DNA of 64,000 nucleotides, taken from NCBI RefSeq assembly GCF_009905375.1, contig NC_133648.1:21941884-22005883 (forward strand), given 5' to 3'. Positions 44,995-54,900 of this stretch are shown here, piece after piece; the first letter of the stretch is position 1, and the number at the start of each line of letters is the position of its first letter. The stretch is from Apium graveolens (lineage: Eukaryota; Streptophyta; Magnoliopsida; Apiales; Apiaceae). Below the pieces are notes generated by a model, which ran no database searches, was not told the DNA's origin, and worked only from the letters and a program-made list of their open reading frames with translations. A program made the translations under genes and the position numbers.

Positions 44995-45701
44995 TTAGGC
45001 CTTGGAAGGCTGGGATTCTTCGGAACCACTATCTGAAGTCTCCTCAGATGTCTCTTCAGTCGGTCCCTCAGAAGTCCCCTCGGAAGTCTCCATAGAGGTT
45101 CCCTCGGAACTATCTTCAGACGCTTTGGATGCTGCAGGAGATATTGGTTTAGGAGACACTGCCTTTGGAGGCTCTTCTACCCTGGCCTTCTTTACAACGG
45201 GCTCAGGCTCCTCCTCGGAAGAAGATTCCTCCTCTTCAGAGCTGGACTCAAGCTCCTTCCTCTTTTGACCTTGGCCTTGACTCCCCGATGGGTCGTCCTT
45301 GATCAAATCAACAAGCTTGTCTGTAATGCCCCCAGGTGCTGGAACTCGCACAGTGCAAGGGAAGGAGGACTGTTCGAGGACTTCTGGAAATTCGTCCTGA
45401 ATGGCCTCCACAGCGGCATCCCAGTCTTCCTTATAGCTAACTGGATGAAGGAGGGCATCGTGCTCCACCATTAAATCCTTGAACTCCTGAGTGTCCATTC
45501 AGCTGTCAAAGGCTTTATCCTTTTGAGCCTTGAGGATAACATTTTCGGCCCGGGCCGTTTCCAGGTCAGAAGTAGATGAGGCAAGTTGGGCTTCAAGGGC
45601 CTCTATTTTTTGGTTGGCCTCCTCCAGCTTCTTGTTCGTATCCTCGAGGCGAACCTTCCAAGCCTTGGCTTGGTGATCGCCCCTTGAAAATGGGCGTTCA
45701 C
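44995..45701 (-). pseudogene. Antisense ORF of Gypsy-3, exon 3
   Basis: Minus strand. It follows an acceptor-like TTCTTGTAG and encodes GERPFSRGDHQAKAW, a coiled coil (KLEEANQKIEALEAQLASST), then after an in-frame TGA at 45499 MDTQEFKDLMVEHDALLHPV, a basic/acidic low-complexity region (Glu/Ser runs) and an end of Ser/Glu/Thr repeats, finishing SQPSKA. The TGA is probably a mutated CGA because the frame stays open on both sides. The acidic tail suggests a nuclear or protein-interaction role; this is inference. Confidence 0.65.
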
Positions 45702-45778
45702 CTACAAGAAGCACAGCAAAAGTAAGAAATGGAAAAATCAAAAAAGCAACTATGAAAGGCTAAGGAAAAAAGATGTAC

Positions 45779-46131
45779 CGTCGCCAAAGCTTGAGCTCCG
45801 AAAAGTTCGTTACCCTTCAAGTCCTGTTGAAGGACAAAGTCTTGATAGTCGACCGGGGAAATGGAATGCTTAGACCATTCCTTGGCAAGCGCTGTGTTGC
45901 CGACAATCGAATCCTTGCCCCGGATTCCCCAAGAAGGCTGGAAGTAAGACCCTGGTTTTTGCTTGGTACGTAAAACTTGGTTGGGGCCTTCTTCGCCTAG
46001 TTCCATTGACTGGAGTAGGAACTCCGGGAAACGATCCCCAAGGCACGGGTCTTTAAAGACTTTTCCAGCACGCTTCATCCTGGTCATTTCCAGGTCTTTA
46101 GGCTTTGTAGCCTCCTCTATTTTCTCAGCCA
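45779..46131 (-). pseudogene. Antisense ORF of Gypsy-3, exon 2
   Basis: Lies between a TTTGTTGCAG acceptor and a GTACATC donor on the minus strand. It encodes MAEKIEEATKPKDLEMTRMK, DPCLGDRFPEFLLQSMELGE and AKEWSKHSISPVDYQDFVLQ and ends ELFGAQALAT. It joins exon 1 in frame: the last A of exon 1 plus TG gives Met. The phase of the join to exon 3 does not fit cleanly, so that boundary is uncertain or mutated. Confidence 0.65.
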
Positions 46132-46218
46132 CTGCAACAAATAAGATAAGTAAGTTGAGAAGTTAGCAAAATGGAAGATAGAAGGAATGAAAACAACTAG
46201 ATAAGGAAGGATACTTAC

Positions 46219-47029
46219 TTTTCTTAGGGACGGGAGAAAGGCCGCGTTCTGCAAGAACGGTCTCCCTGATAAGATCCCAAGAATGGGAAGTCCCATTATC
46301 TTACGTCAGGAGGTTGAAAGCTCTGGTCTCCTCCTCAGACAAAATTATATCGTTTGGGCTCCCATCTACGGCTAGCCCAAAGGATGAGCGATATAGGGTG
46401 CCCCAATCGCAACCCTCCCAAACGATGAACAGAAAGTCTTTCTTCCACCCCAAATTATTGTCAGGGATGGACTTCCAGTTCACTATGTGGGGAATAGTTG
46501 GGCGCTGGTTTAAAGAAACCCAACCCAGATTCTTGTCCGGGTTGTTCTTGAACTGAAAAATCTTTCTGAAAATAGCAACAGAGGTAGGGACATTATGCTT
46601 GGCGCATTACGACAGATAGCACAGAATCAACCTCCAAGAGTTAGGAGGGAGTTGGCAAGGGTTGATGCCCACATCAGCTAGTAGAACAGGGATAAATGGG
46701 TGAAATGGGAGTCTGATACCTGCCCTTAGAGTATCCCTGTAGACACATAATGCGTCCTTCCTCCACTGACAAGCCCTGTCGGCCCGACCTGCAAGAACTA
46801 GCTTGAAAGGATCCTTGATTCTGAAACAACTACTCAACTTTTCCAGCTCCTTCGGATCCCACAAGGCACTAATATGGTCGTGCGTGTCCAGATGCGCATC
46901 AGACGGGTACTCGTCCCCTCGGGTGTTGATCATATCGATCAAGGAAGTGTACCTTGATCGAATGGGGAATTCATTGGACTTTCTGGCCACATTCATCTTG
47001 GCCAAACGAGTCATTTTCTTATCAGCCAT
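46219..47029 (-). pseudogene. Antisense ORF of Gypsy-3, exon 1 (Transposase_28-like)
   Basis: The start MADKKMTRLAKMNVARKSNE at 47029 is chosen as the Met just after a CT-rich leader. The exon continues ISALWDPKELEKLSSCFRIK, RLPFHPFIPVLLADVGINPC, LPPNSWRLILCYL, VAIFRKIFQFKN and FLFIVWEGCDWGTL. These motifs belong to the domain known as 'putative gypsy type transposon' (Transposase_28) as far as I can recognise. Stops at 46607 and near 46301 (both plausible CAA-to-TAA) break it. It ends at a good donor (GTAAGTATCC). Its role in Tat elements is not known. Confidence 0.7.
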
Positions 47030-47420
47030 CTGAAAAAATGGCACGTAAAGAGACAATTTTAAAACGCTAACAATGCAAAAAAAAGCATAAGAAGAAAAAG
47101 GGAGAAGTGTTACCTGAAGTAATGCTCCTAAAAGAGGCTTTGGGGCTCAAAATACTCCGACCTACTGTTATTTCTCAGAGATTCTTAACAGAAGAAAAAA
47201 GAAAGAGAATTTAGAAATGAGAAAGTGAGGAGCAATAGACTGTACTCACTCCTTTATATAGGAGAAAAAGTGAAGGTGAAGGGACAAGAAGCCCAGTAAA
47301 GATAAAGGCCCAAAGAAAAAAGCCCAGAATTGGAACATTCCTGAATATTCCGAGTAATTCCAAAGAAATTAAATAAAAATTCCCGAGAATTCTAGAGAAT
47401 TCTAAAGAAGGTTTTTTTAT
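47030..47420 (-). other. Upstream region of the antisense ORF
   Basis: Leader and putative promoter of the antisense gene: 47060-47280 includes a tatataaaggag-like string on the minus strand near 47255-47265, read as TATA plus about 230 bases to the ATG. Further out it merges into repeat-rich sequence. Confidence 0.35.
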
Positions 47421-47665
47421 ATATTAAAGCCCAGATTACTAAAAGGCCCAATGGAAGGCCCAAAACCAGTTAGGATTTGAAGAAATAGAAGGCCCAAATC
47501 CAACTAGGATTTGGAAAAATAGAAGGCCCAAATCAAAGCCCTAAAAGAGGTAAGGCCCAAATAAGGCCCAAATCCAATTAGGATTTGGAAAAATAGGAGG
47601 CCCAAATCAAAGCCCTAAAAAAGATAAGGCCCAAATAAAGCCCAATCCAGATTGGATGAGAATGA
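47421..47665 (+). repeat. Tandem repeat array I in the Gypsy-3 3' region (unit about 75-85 bp)
   Basis: Two to three copies of a unit containing aaggcccaaatcca, taggatttggaaaaatag and gaggcccaaatcaaagccct. The array lies between the antisense gene promoter and the second array. Confidence 0.75.
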
Positions 47666-47839
47666 ACCCCAAAAAGACCAGGATTGAGGTCGAAGTCTAG
47701 GTCGTTGATTCTACTCGAAATCTTTCGAATAGACACCCGAAAACTACGTGTATAAAAGAATAGGACTGAGGTTGAAAGCCAGACCAGGATTCAGGTCGAA
47801 TTCCTGAATCAAGCACAAAATTTTTCAAGAATAAGTGCA

Positions 47840-48320
47840 GAAACCTAGACTAAGATCCAGGTCGAATAATCGACTAGGATCCTAGTCGAAACCCAGGTTG
47901 TGGATCCTAGTCGAAATCTAATGACCAGGAAGCAAATAAGCACAAAAGCCTCGACTAAGATCCAGGTCAAATAATTGACTAGGATCCTAGTCGAAACCCA
48001 GGTCGTGGATCCTAGTTGAAATCTAACGACCAAGAAAAAAAATAATAAGGACGAAAGTCTCGACTAAGATCTAGGTCGAAGTTTCGACTAGGATCCTGGT
48101 CGAAACCCAGGTCGTGGATCCTAGTCAAAACCTAACGACTAGGAAGCAAAGAAGGACATTGATTTCGACCAAAATCCAGGTCGAAGGTACGACTAGGATC
48201 CTGGTCAAAATCCAGGTCGTGGATCTTAGTCTAAGTCCTTCGACCAGGATTGGAAAGCTGGCCCAAAATTCGACTAGGATCCAGGTCGAAATTTCGACTA
48301 GGATCCTGGTCGAAAAAGGG
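47840..48320 (+). repeat. Tandem repeat array II in the Gypsy-3 3' region (unit about 106 bp, palindrome-rich)
   Basis: Units start near 47846, 47952, 48060, 48163 and 48270 (spacing 103-108). Each carries cgacta(a/g)gatccaggtcg, then a palindromic cgactaggatcctagtcg-type core (perfect at 47871-47888), then caggtcgtggatc. ORFs reported on both strands here come from the repeats. Tat-lineage 3' regions are known to hold hypervariable tandem repeats that can seed satellite DNA. Confidence 0.85.
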
Positions 48321-48583
48321 CTGAAATTTTGAGAATATTTGTAAAAAATTGCAAAAAATGTGAAAAAATCTCGGAAAAAAGGGAAAATTCCTGAAAAATA
48401 CCAGAAAATTACTAAAAATAGGGAGAAGGTAAGAAAATAAAAGGGGAAGTTTTTAAACGACCCTGAAGCCACGTACAAGGTAAATCGTTGTAAGCGTGTA
48501 GGTCGCTCCACACTTTACGCAAAACGATACCCTAAAAGGGAATGAACGAACTTAACTTTTGCGAAATCTTATACGGTTTCCCA

Positions 48584-48598
48584 AAAGTTGGGGGCAAA
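48584..48598 (+). other. Polypurine tract of Gypsy-3
   Basis: aaaagttgggggcaaa precedes the TGATAGGG start of the LTR. Confidence 0.7.
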
Positions 48599-49170
48599 TG
48601 ATAGGGATAAATAAATCCTGATTATGTAGTTAAATATTACAGTAATTATACAAGATTTAGGCTGCTAGACCCAATAAGAAGATGTATGACATTCAGACCA
48701 AAAAGGTCAACACATTGGTCAGGCCTGATGGACTAGATCAGCCCTGATGGAACAAAGAAGGCCCAAAAACCTTGAATATTAATTAATTTTATAATTAATT
48801 AATAAGGGAAAAATCAGCTATTGAAAAGAGTCCCAATGAGGACATAAATCCTTGCAGATTAACCTCAAAGGGACCTAGAAGGATAAGGAATCAGTTTCCT
48901 ACTATTTAGGACTCCAAAGTCAGTTCTAATTCAGAGACTTGACTACCAGGTCTCCTATACCAAGTCCAATTCAAGGACTCCCAACATCTATATAAGGGGT
49001 CTCACCCCACAATCAGAACTATGTTTTTTGGCTTGATTCTCTAGTTCACAGAGATACGTAGGCATCTCGTAAAGGTAGAATTAAGCTACGAAACACGAGA
49101 GCAGTCGTTAAAGGCCTTTAGCTCCCGAACCATAGCATTAAATACAACAAATAATAACCCTAGTTTTTTA
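48599..49170 (+). repeat. 3' LTR of Gypsy-3
   Basis: Starts TGATAGGGATAAATAAATCC after the polypurine tract. A TATA box (tatataa, 48989-48995) precedes a likely transcript start. The end is uncertain: unrelated-looking AT-rich sequence sets in by about 49170 and copia sequence at 49280, and no clear CA terminus can be picked. Confidence 0.65.
48989..48995 (+). promoter_or_regulatory. TATA box in the Gypsy-3 LTR
   Basis: tatataagggg about 390 bases into the LTR, a usual place for the retrotransposon core promoter. Confidence 0.5.
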
Positions 49171-49279
49171 TCCATAAAAAATACATATGCCACTTAACAG
49201 TTAATTCACAGAATAAATACTGGACATGCATAATATTTCTTATTAGCAAAACTAATTACACGATATATCCCATATATTA

Positions 49280-50106
49280 CAATAACCTATTAGCTTAAAA
49301 TCTGATTCCCTAGGATACCACAATCCTACATCAACTATACCCTTGAGGTACTTGAAAATTCTTTTCACAGGTATTAGATGAGGTTCTCTTGGATCAGCCT
49401 GAAATCTTGCACAAAGACAGGTAGCATACATGATATCTGGTCTAGTTGCAGTTAAATAGAGTAAAGAGCCAATCATACTTCTGTAGTTAGTAATATCTAC
49501 TGATACTCTAGTATCTTTATCTAACTTGGTTGTAGTGGCCATGGGAGTAGATGCAGTTGAACATTCTTGCATTCCAAATTTCTTGAGTAAATTTCTGGTG
49601 TACTTGGATTGATTTATGAAAGTACCTTCTTCAGTTTGCTTGACTTAAAGTCCCAGAAAATAGCTAATTCTCCCATCATACTCATTTGATATCTTGACTC
49701 CATTAACTTTGCAAACCTTTCACAGAGTTTGGCATTTTATAGAGCCAAAGATGATATCATCAGCATATATCTGTACCAAAAGTAAGTCCTTTCCATGGTT
49801 GATGTAGAATAAAGTCTTGTCAATTGTGCCTCTGTTAAATCCACTTTCCAGAAGAAATTGAGCTAAAGTCTCATACCATGCTCTTGGAGCTAGCTTAAGG
49901 CCATAAAGTGCTTTGTCAAGTCTGTAGACATGATTTGGAAATTTTGGATCTACAAAACCTGGAGGTTGTTCAACATATACCTCTTCTTCCAATTCTCCAT
50001 TGAGAAAATCACTTTTCACATCCATTTGAAAGACTTTAAACTTCTTGTGAGCAGCATAAGCCAAAAAGATTCCTATGGCTTCTAATCTAGCAACTGGAGC
50101 AAATTT
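49280..50106 (-). pseudogene. Copia-5 fragment: RT to RNase H of a Copia-1 relative
   Basis: The minus strand matches Copia-1 10110-10940 closely. It reads [54 protein letters not shown], then after a break ATRPDIMYATCLCARFQADP. The catalytic YVDD has become YADD. Both ends are abrupt: at 50106 Gypsy-4 LTR sequence starts, and near 49280 the match to Copia-1 stops. The 110 bases before it (49171-49279) are unassigned. Confidence 0.85.
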
Positions 50107-53009
50107 ATGGTTGTATTGGGATTGATTGGTGATAGTTTGGTGTTGAATTGGTTAGGTAAAATTTTGGGAAATCGCGTAAACATAGCCGTCGTAATGTCCG
50201 ATTTACTTTAGACTGCTTTTGTTCATAACATTAGGACCCGAGAACCCCCTGCTAGATGTTGACTATTGCCATGTTTAGATAGCTCATGTTACGAGCTTCG
50301 TTTTGATATGTGGTTCGTTGGATTCCGATGAACGGTTTAGGAGAAACGGCCGTTTTAATTAACGACGTTTCGCGAACGAACCCTTACCCCTCGCCTTACT
50401 TTGAAAGATATGTTAAAGACCTTAAAGGACTAATTGAAGTATGAAACATTTATTTAGAGGTGTAATAGGCAGTTGGTAAGACACTCGTGAAGGAATCGCC
50501 TTAAAACTCGTAATGGTTAAATTATTAAAAATGGTGGAGCCGAGGGGACTCGAGTGACTTAAGAGAATCAGTAAGCGCAAAACGAGCGTTAGAGTCTAAG
50601 TTGGTTAATGTATAGATGTACAAGTGACTTTGGTTTAATTCCAACTTACTTGTTGTTTATAGGTTACCAGACTCGTCCCGAGCCATTTGTAACCCCCAGT
50701 CGCTTAGGCAAGTTTTCTACCCGTTATACTGTTGTTGTGATGTATATATGTATATGCATTATCTTGTGATAGATGCATGTTGGTTAATTAGCAAATGTTG
50801 CGATATATTGAAGCATGCTGATATGGTATATATATGCATGCCTATTTCGTATTCTTGCCATATATATCTGTTGGTTCAGTTGATAATACCTATGCTAGAG
50901 AATAGCAGTAATTTGTATATACCCTTAGTATAGGGACCTAAAGGTGAAAACGTTTTCTAAAACCGGGAGTCGAGGATCCCGAGTAGATTTTATATATATA
51001 TATATATATATATTTATAGATATGGTTATAGTTTTCCAAACTATTAATCGAATAAGGTTTATTCGATAACTTTATTTTATTTAATGAATATTATTTGAAT
51101 ATTCATTCGAGGGCTTATGACTCAGTTTATATTATTTAATGATTGTTAATTGGATAGTCATTTGAGGATGTATTGACTCCTTTATTTTATTTAATGAATA
51201 TTATTTATAATATTCATTCAAGGTATTATGACTCCGCTTATTATTTAATAATATTCTTTATTTTATTAAAGAATAATGTTTCGATAATCAAACTTATTTT
51301 TGATTATTCAAATAAAGATAGTATTTTCATATAAGTATATCTTTGGTTATTTAATATCCATTTCAAGTATAAGTTTTAAAACTTCTACTTCGATTATTTT
51401 TATAAGATTATTCTCTATGGGAATATTATTTAAATAATAATATTCAGATATTTTCTAAAAATATTGGGACTGATTTACTTCATTAAATCAGCATTACTCC
51501 AAACACTCTTTAAAGTGTTTTCGAGTCTTCAAAATGATTTTTAAAAGTTAGAGCGGATCCCAAAACTCATTTTTATATTTAAGATCTTCCTTTCAAAGGG
51601 GATTTAAATACTCGCTCAAAACCTGGGGGATCCAGCTCTGTGGTGCATTTTACATTCGCAACGTGGTTGCTATTTTGAGAAAACAAATGAATTGATTACT
51701 TACCCAACGTTCGGGAAGTAAGCCCATCTAATTGAGTCGGCATGAGCGACAGGCCGGGGTACGGTCTATCAAAGTGTAAGTGGCTGGGTGGCAGTCCATC
51801 AACGCGTAAGAGGCCGGGTGGCGGTCCAGCACAATGTCCTTATGTGGCCAGGGTGATGACCGGTGGGGGATTCATCCATCTACTAGTAGAAAAGGTTACT
51901 TATTGGTATCTTTGCCTGATCAGCAAGATATCGGGTTTATGCCAAAATTCTTTTCCTTTCCAAAATTCATTGGATATTACAACTCTGTTCATACTTTACA
52001 TGACAGAGATTTTCAGGAAATGTATGAGATATATATATATATATATAGATATATATATCAGGACTTAATGAAGTATCTCGTAACTTCATTATTTATAATG
52101 ATATTTCAAAGATTGAATCTATTCAAGTCTTATCTTGTAGTCTCATCTGGGTGATGAACTTTGAAACTAATTATAACTTGAACGGTGGTAGTTCAAGTAG
52201 TATTTGGAAAAGATATAAGTATATTGGAGTATCTTGTAACTTCATCTTTTAAACTTATATCTAGTAATTGATTATCTTATGCATGACAAAGATTTTCAGA
52301 AAAACGTTGAGACAAGGTTAGATATATGAGATCACCTTGCAACGATATTTTTATACAGTTATACACTGGAACTCTGTGTGTATTATGCATGGAAGAGGAC
52401 TTCCCATATTTTGAAAAGTATATATGTATATATACTGAATATTTTGTGACTCCATCGCATTAAGATATCAACTTGGTTCATTTCTTCTTAACCAAGACTT
52501 TCTTGAGTACTATGGGAATGCTCATATATTGTAAGTTATTATAAATATTATTTTGGTGGGCTTGCTGCTCACCCTTGCTTTCTTCTTTCATCACACAACA
52601 ACAGATAGAAAAGATGAACAGGACCAAGCTCCCGTTTCGCAGGCGATTAGGAAACGTTCCGCAGTTTCCTATAGGCGTTGATGTCGCTGTAGCTGAGGTA
52701 GGAACTACCAATAGGCTAGGCTTAAACTTTTGATGTACCAGATTTATGTATATTTATGAATTGTAATAATGGCAAAGAAATGTAAATTTATTCTGAAACC
52801 CTTTTAAGGTGTAATGGCAAATAATTGTGGAATAAAATGACTTGTGATTATTTTTGGATATTCATCTCTGAGACTATAACTTGTGGTGTGTGTGTTTATT
52901 GTGGGGTCATAGTACAGAGTAGTTGATAATTTATTAAGATTGGGTGTTATTAAGGGAAATGGAACTCGTGACAACCCGGATTCCCGACCCCAGATTTGGG
53001 GGTGTTACA
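50107..53009 (+). repeat. Gypsy-4 5' LTR, missing its first ~1.18 kb
   Basis: Corresponds to 59767-62681 of the second LTR. It starts abruptly at atggttgtattgggattg next to Copia-5 and ends gatttgggggtgttaca before the primer site. Runs of (ta)n lie near 50990-51015 and 52028-52060. ORFs at 50748-50933, 51742-52154 and 52478-52711 recur in the second LTR and are not considered genes. Confidence 0.9.
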
Positions 53010-53013
53010 GAAG

Positions 53014-53025
53014 TGGTATCAGAGC
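53014..53025 (+). other. Primer binding site of Gypsy-4 (initiator Met tRNA)
   Basis: tggtatcagagc, four bases after the LTR end; exact match to the tRNA-iMet primer site. Confidence 0.92.
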
Positions 53026-53279
53026 TAAGCGTTATAAACCTCAGAGATGATGTGACGTTAAGATAATAAGTTCACTAAGATAATAAGAACTCTTGCCAAG
53101 TTCATAGTCGGGCTACCTAACGTAGTACTGACAATTAAAACCCTTATGGGAACCCTTATAAATATCGTGATAGAAGCGTAGTTCATTATCGTATATGGTA
53201 GCGGGACTCCGAACCCTGAGGTTGAGGAGCAACAACGCGATGATGTTTTATTACTAATTGGAGATCGGATTGTGGATCC

Positions 53280-53486
53280 GGTAGAGCTTCCTAACGCAGG
53301 ACCAGATGATGTTCATATTGAGGATGTAACGATTGAGGATGTTATCCGAGAAGGGATTGTTACTGAGGAGGATCCCGTGGAGGATCCTGACAAGAATAAA
53401 TAAAGGACCATTGAGGAATTGATGACCATGGTTAGGGAAACTACCAGAGGTAGATTTGGCCGGTCACTACCGGAGGTTCGTTCAAG
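53280..53486 (+). pseudogene. Gypsy-4 gag N-terminal relic
   Basis: The frame reads PDDVHIEDVTIEDVIREGIV, TEEDPVEDPDKNK, a stop, then RTIEELMTMVRETTRGRFGR and SLPEVRSS. An acidic N-terminus leading into such a block fits the start of a chromoviral gag. It is interrupted at about 53486 by a pol segment, after which gag resumes near 54300. Confidence 0.5.
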
Positions 53487-54292
53487 TTTGTAAAGATAGT
53501 AGCCCCTTTAACGCGGCTTACTCATAAGACTGAGAAGTTCGAATGGACAGAGAAATGCGAGAACAGCCTTTAAGAACTGAAGCAAAGATTGGTGATGGCC
53601 CCTATGTTGGCATTGTCAGATGGAAAAAGGAGATTTTGTGATTTGTATTGACGCTTCGCATAAGGAATTAGGGTGCTTCTTATACAGTACAGCAAGGTAA
53701 TCGCGTACGCGTCAAGATAATTAAGAGAATATAAAATTCGATATCCCCACCCATGAGCTTGGGCTCGTGGCAATAGTTTTGCCCTAAAAGATTTAAGGCA
53801 CTACTTGTATGGAGAGAAGTGCGAGATTTACCTAAACCATAAGTGCTCTAGTACATTTTCACGCAGAAAGAGCTCAACATATGCCAGAGGAGGCGGTTAG
53901 AGCTAATCAAGAATGATGAGTGGGAGATTCTTTATCATTCGGGGAAAGCCAATGTGGTGGCTGATACCCTTAGTAAAACCGAGAGACTCAAGATGATAAT
54001 GTCTTTGGGAGAGTTTATAAGAGATTTTGAGAAAATGGAAATAGAAGTGAAAGTAACCGGAGCCGGTACCGAAAAGCTGTTTGAGATTGCAATACAGCCC
54101 GAATTATTGGAAAAGAACAGATTATGCCAGAAAAAGTGATGAATGAAGGCATAAAGCCAACAAATAGATAAGAGATTAATACCAAGAAAGATGATAAGGG
54201 AATAATGAGGTATTCATATAGAATTTGGGTTCCAAATGTTCGAGAGCTTAAAGATGAGATCTTAGATGAAAGTCATAGTTCAAGGAATAAGA
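53487..54292 (+). pseudogene. RNase H-integrase segment lodged inside Gypsy-4 gag
   Basis: An 0.8 kb piece in the same orientation encodes the end of RT and RNase H (GDFVICIDASHKELGCFL, IPTHELGLVAIV, YHSGKANVVADTLSKTERLK) and the start of integrase (MRYSYRIWVPNVRELKDEIL, DESHSSRNKI). These belong far downstream of gag. It is flanked by the 7-base string gttcaag at 53480-53486 and 54278-54284; the right copy lies inside the integrase homology, so this suggests a microhomology join and is not a clean target duplication. Confidence 0.65.
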
Positions 54293-54299
54293 TTTAGAG

Positions 54300-54900
54300 C
54301 AAACCCTGAACGTGATAGTCAGGGAGGTCGACATCAAGATAGAAGGAACCCATAACATAATGAAGTGGAAAACAAGGATTTTTAATGTATAAGATAACCC
54401 CGATTATGGGAGAAGGTTGGAACATTTCATACTGAGAAAACAGAAGTTGAACAAGATAGGGAGAATCAGGATGGTACTCCTATTGGGCAATTCATGGACT
54501 TGCCTAAACATAACTTATACTATTATCCCCAACCACCACCCTGAGGAAACAATACGGTGAGAAATTCTTTTAGGTTCTTTAAGTCGCTAAGCTCTCAGAG
54601 TTCCAAGGAACAAGCTGACCCAGTCGAGGTAAGAGCCTAGCTAAAGGAAATACAGGAATCATTTGAGATTCTAAATGATTGACGAATCACAAAAGAGTGT
54701 TTTTGTCACTTACCCTCCTAAGAGAGAGACCACCCGCTGGTGAAAGGCCAAGGAAGGCACGGAGCAAGAGATTATAATAAACTGATTTAAGTTCAGTCAA
54801 TTGTTTTCAGGAAAGTACTTCCCAAGGTTATGGAGATAGTGTAAAAGCTTTAGAGCCAGAACAAAGGCAGACGAGTATGATGAATTATGAATCTAAGTTG
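54300..54900 (+). pseudogene. Gypsy-4 gag, capsid relic
   Basis: Readable pieces: FFRFFKSLSSQSSKEQADPV, LKEIQESFEIL, then a shifted frame with GARDYNKLI and FRKVLPKVMEIV. They align to the usual gag order FxGxADPxxAxxWLKExEKxFE ... KYFP. Stops and frameshifts throughout; no zinc knuckle was found. Confidence 0.5.

Larger units (their letters stand above)
39245..49170 (+). mobile_element. Gypsy-3: Tat-lineage Ty3/gypsy retrotransposon, 5'-truncated
   Basis: Order on the + strand: gag, protease, RT, RNase H, a second (archaeal-type) RNase H, integrase without chromodomain, an antisense ORF, tandem repeats, polypurine tract and 3' LTR. The second RNase H and the antisense ORF point to the Tat lineage. 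The 5' LTR, primer site and start of gag are absent; the junction with the CACTA/kinase region lies near 39240-39290. Confidence 0.85.

Noticed and set aside
47840..48320. CRISPR-like array
   Set aside because: Spacing is regular but 'spacers' are themselves repeats, no cas genes, and the host is a plant; it is a tandem repeat in a retrotransposon.
48114..48511. ORFs on both strands of the palindromic array
   Set aside because: They are translations of a tandem repeat; peptide repeats follow the DNA unit.
51742..52154. Overlapping ORFs starting MSDRPGYGLSK and MSLCGQGDDRW, repeated at 61512-61924
   Set aside because: They occur at the same place in both Gypsy-4 LTRs because the LTRs are copies; the two frames overlap and include (ta)n-encoded Tyr/Ile runs.
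53014..53025. tRNA gene
   Set aside because: The Met-tRNA-like 12-mers are primer binding sites next to LTR ends; no cloverleaf surrounds them.
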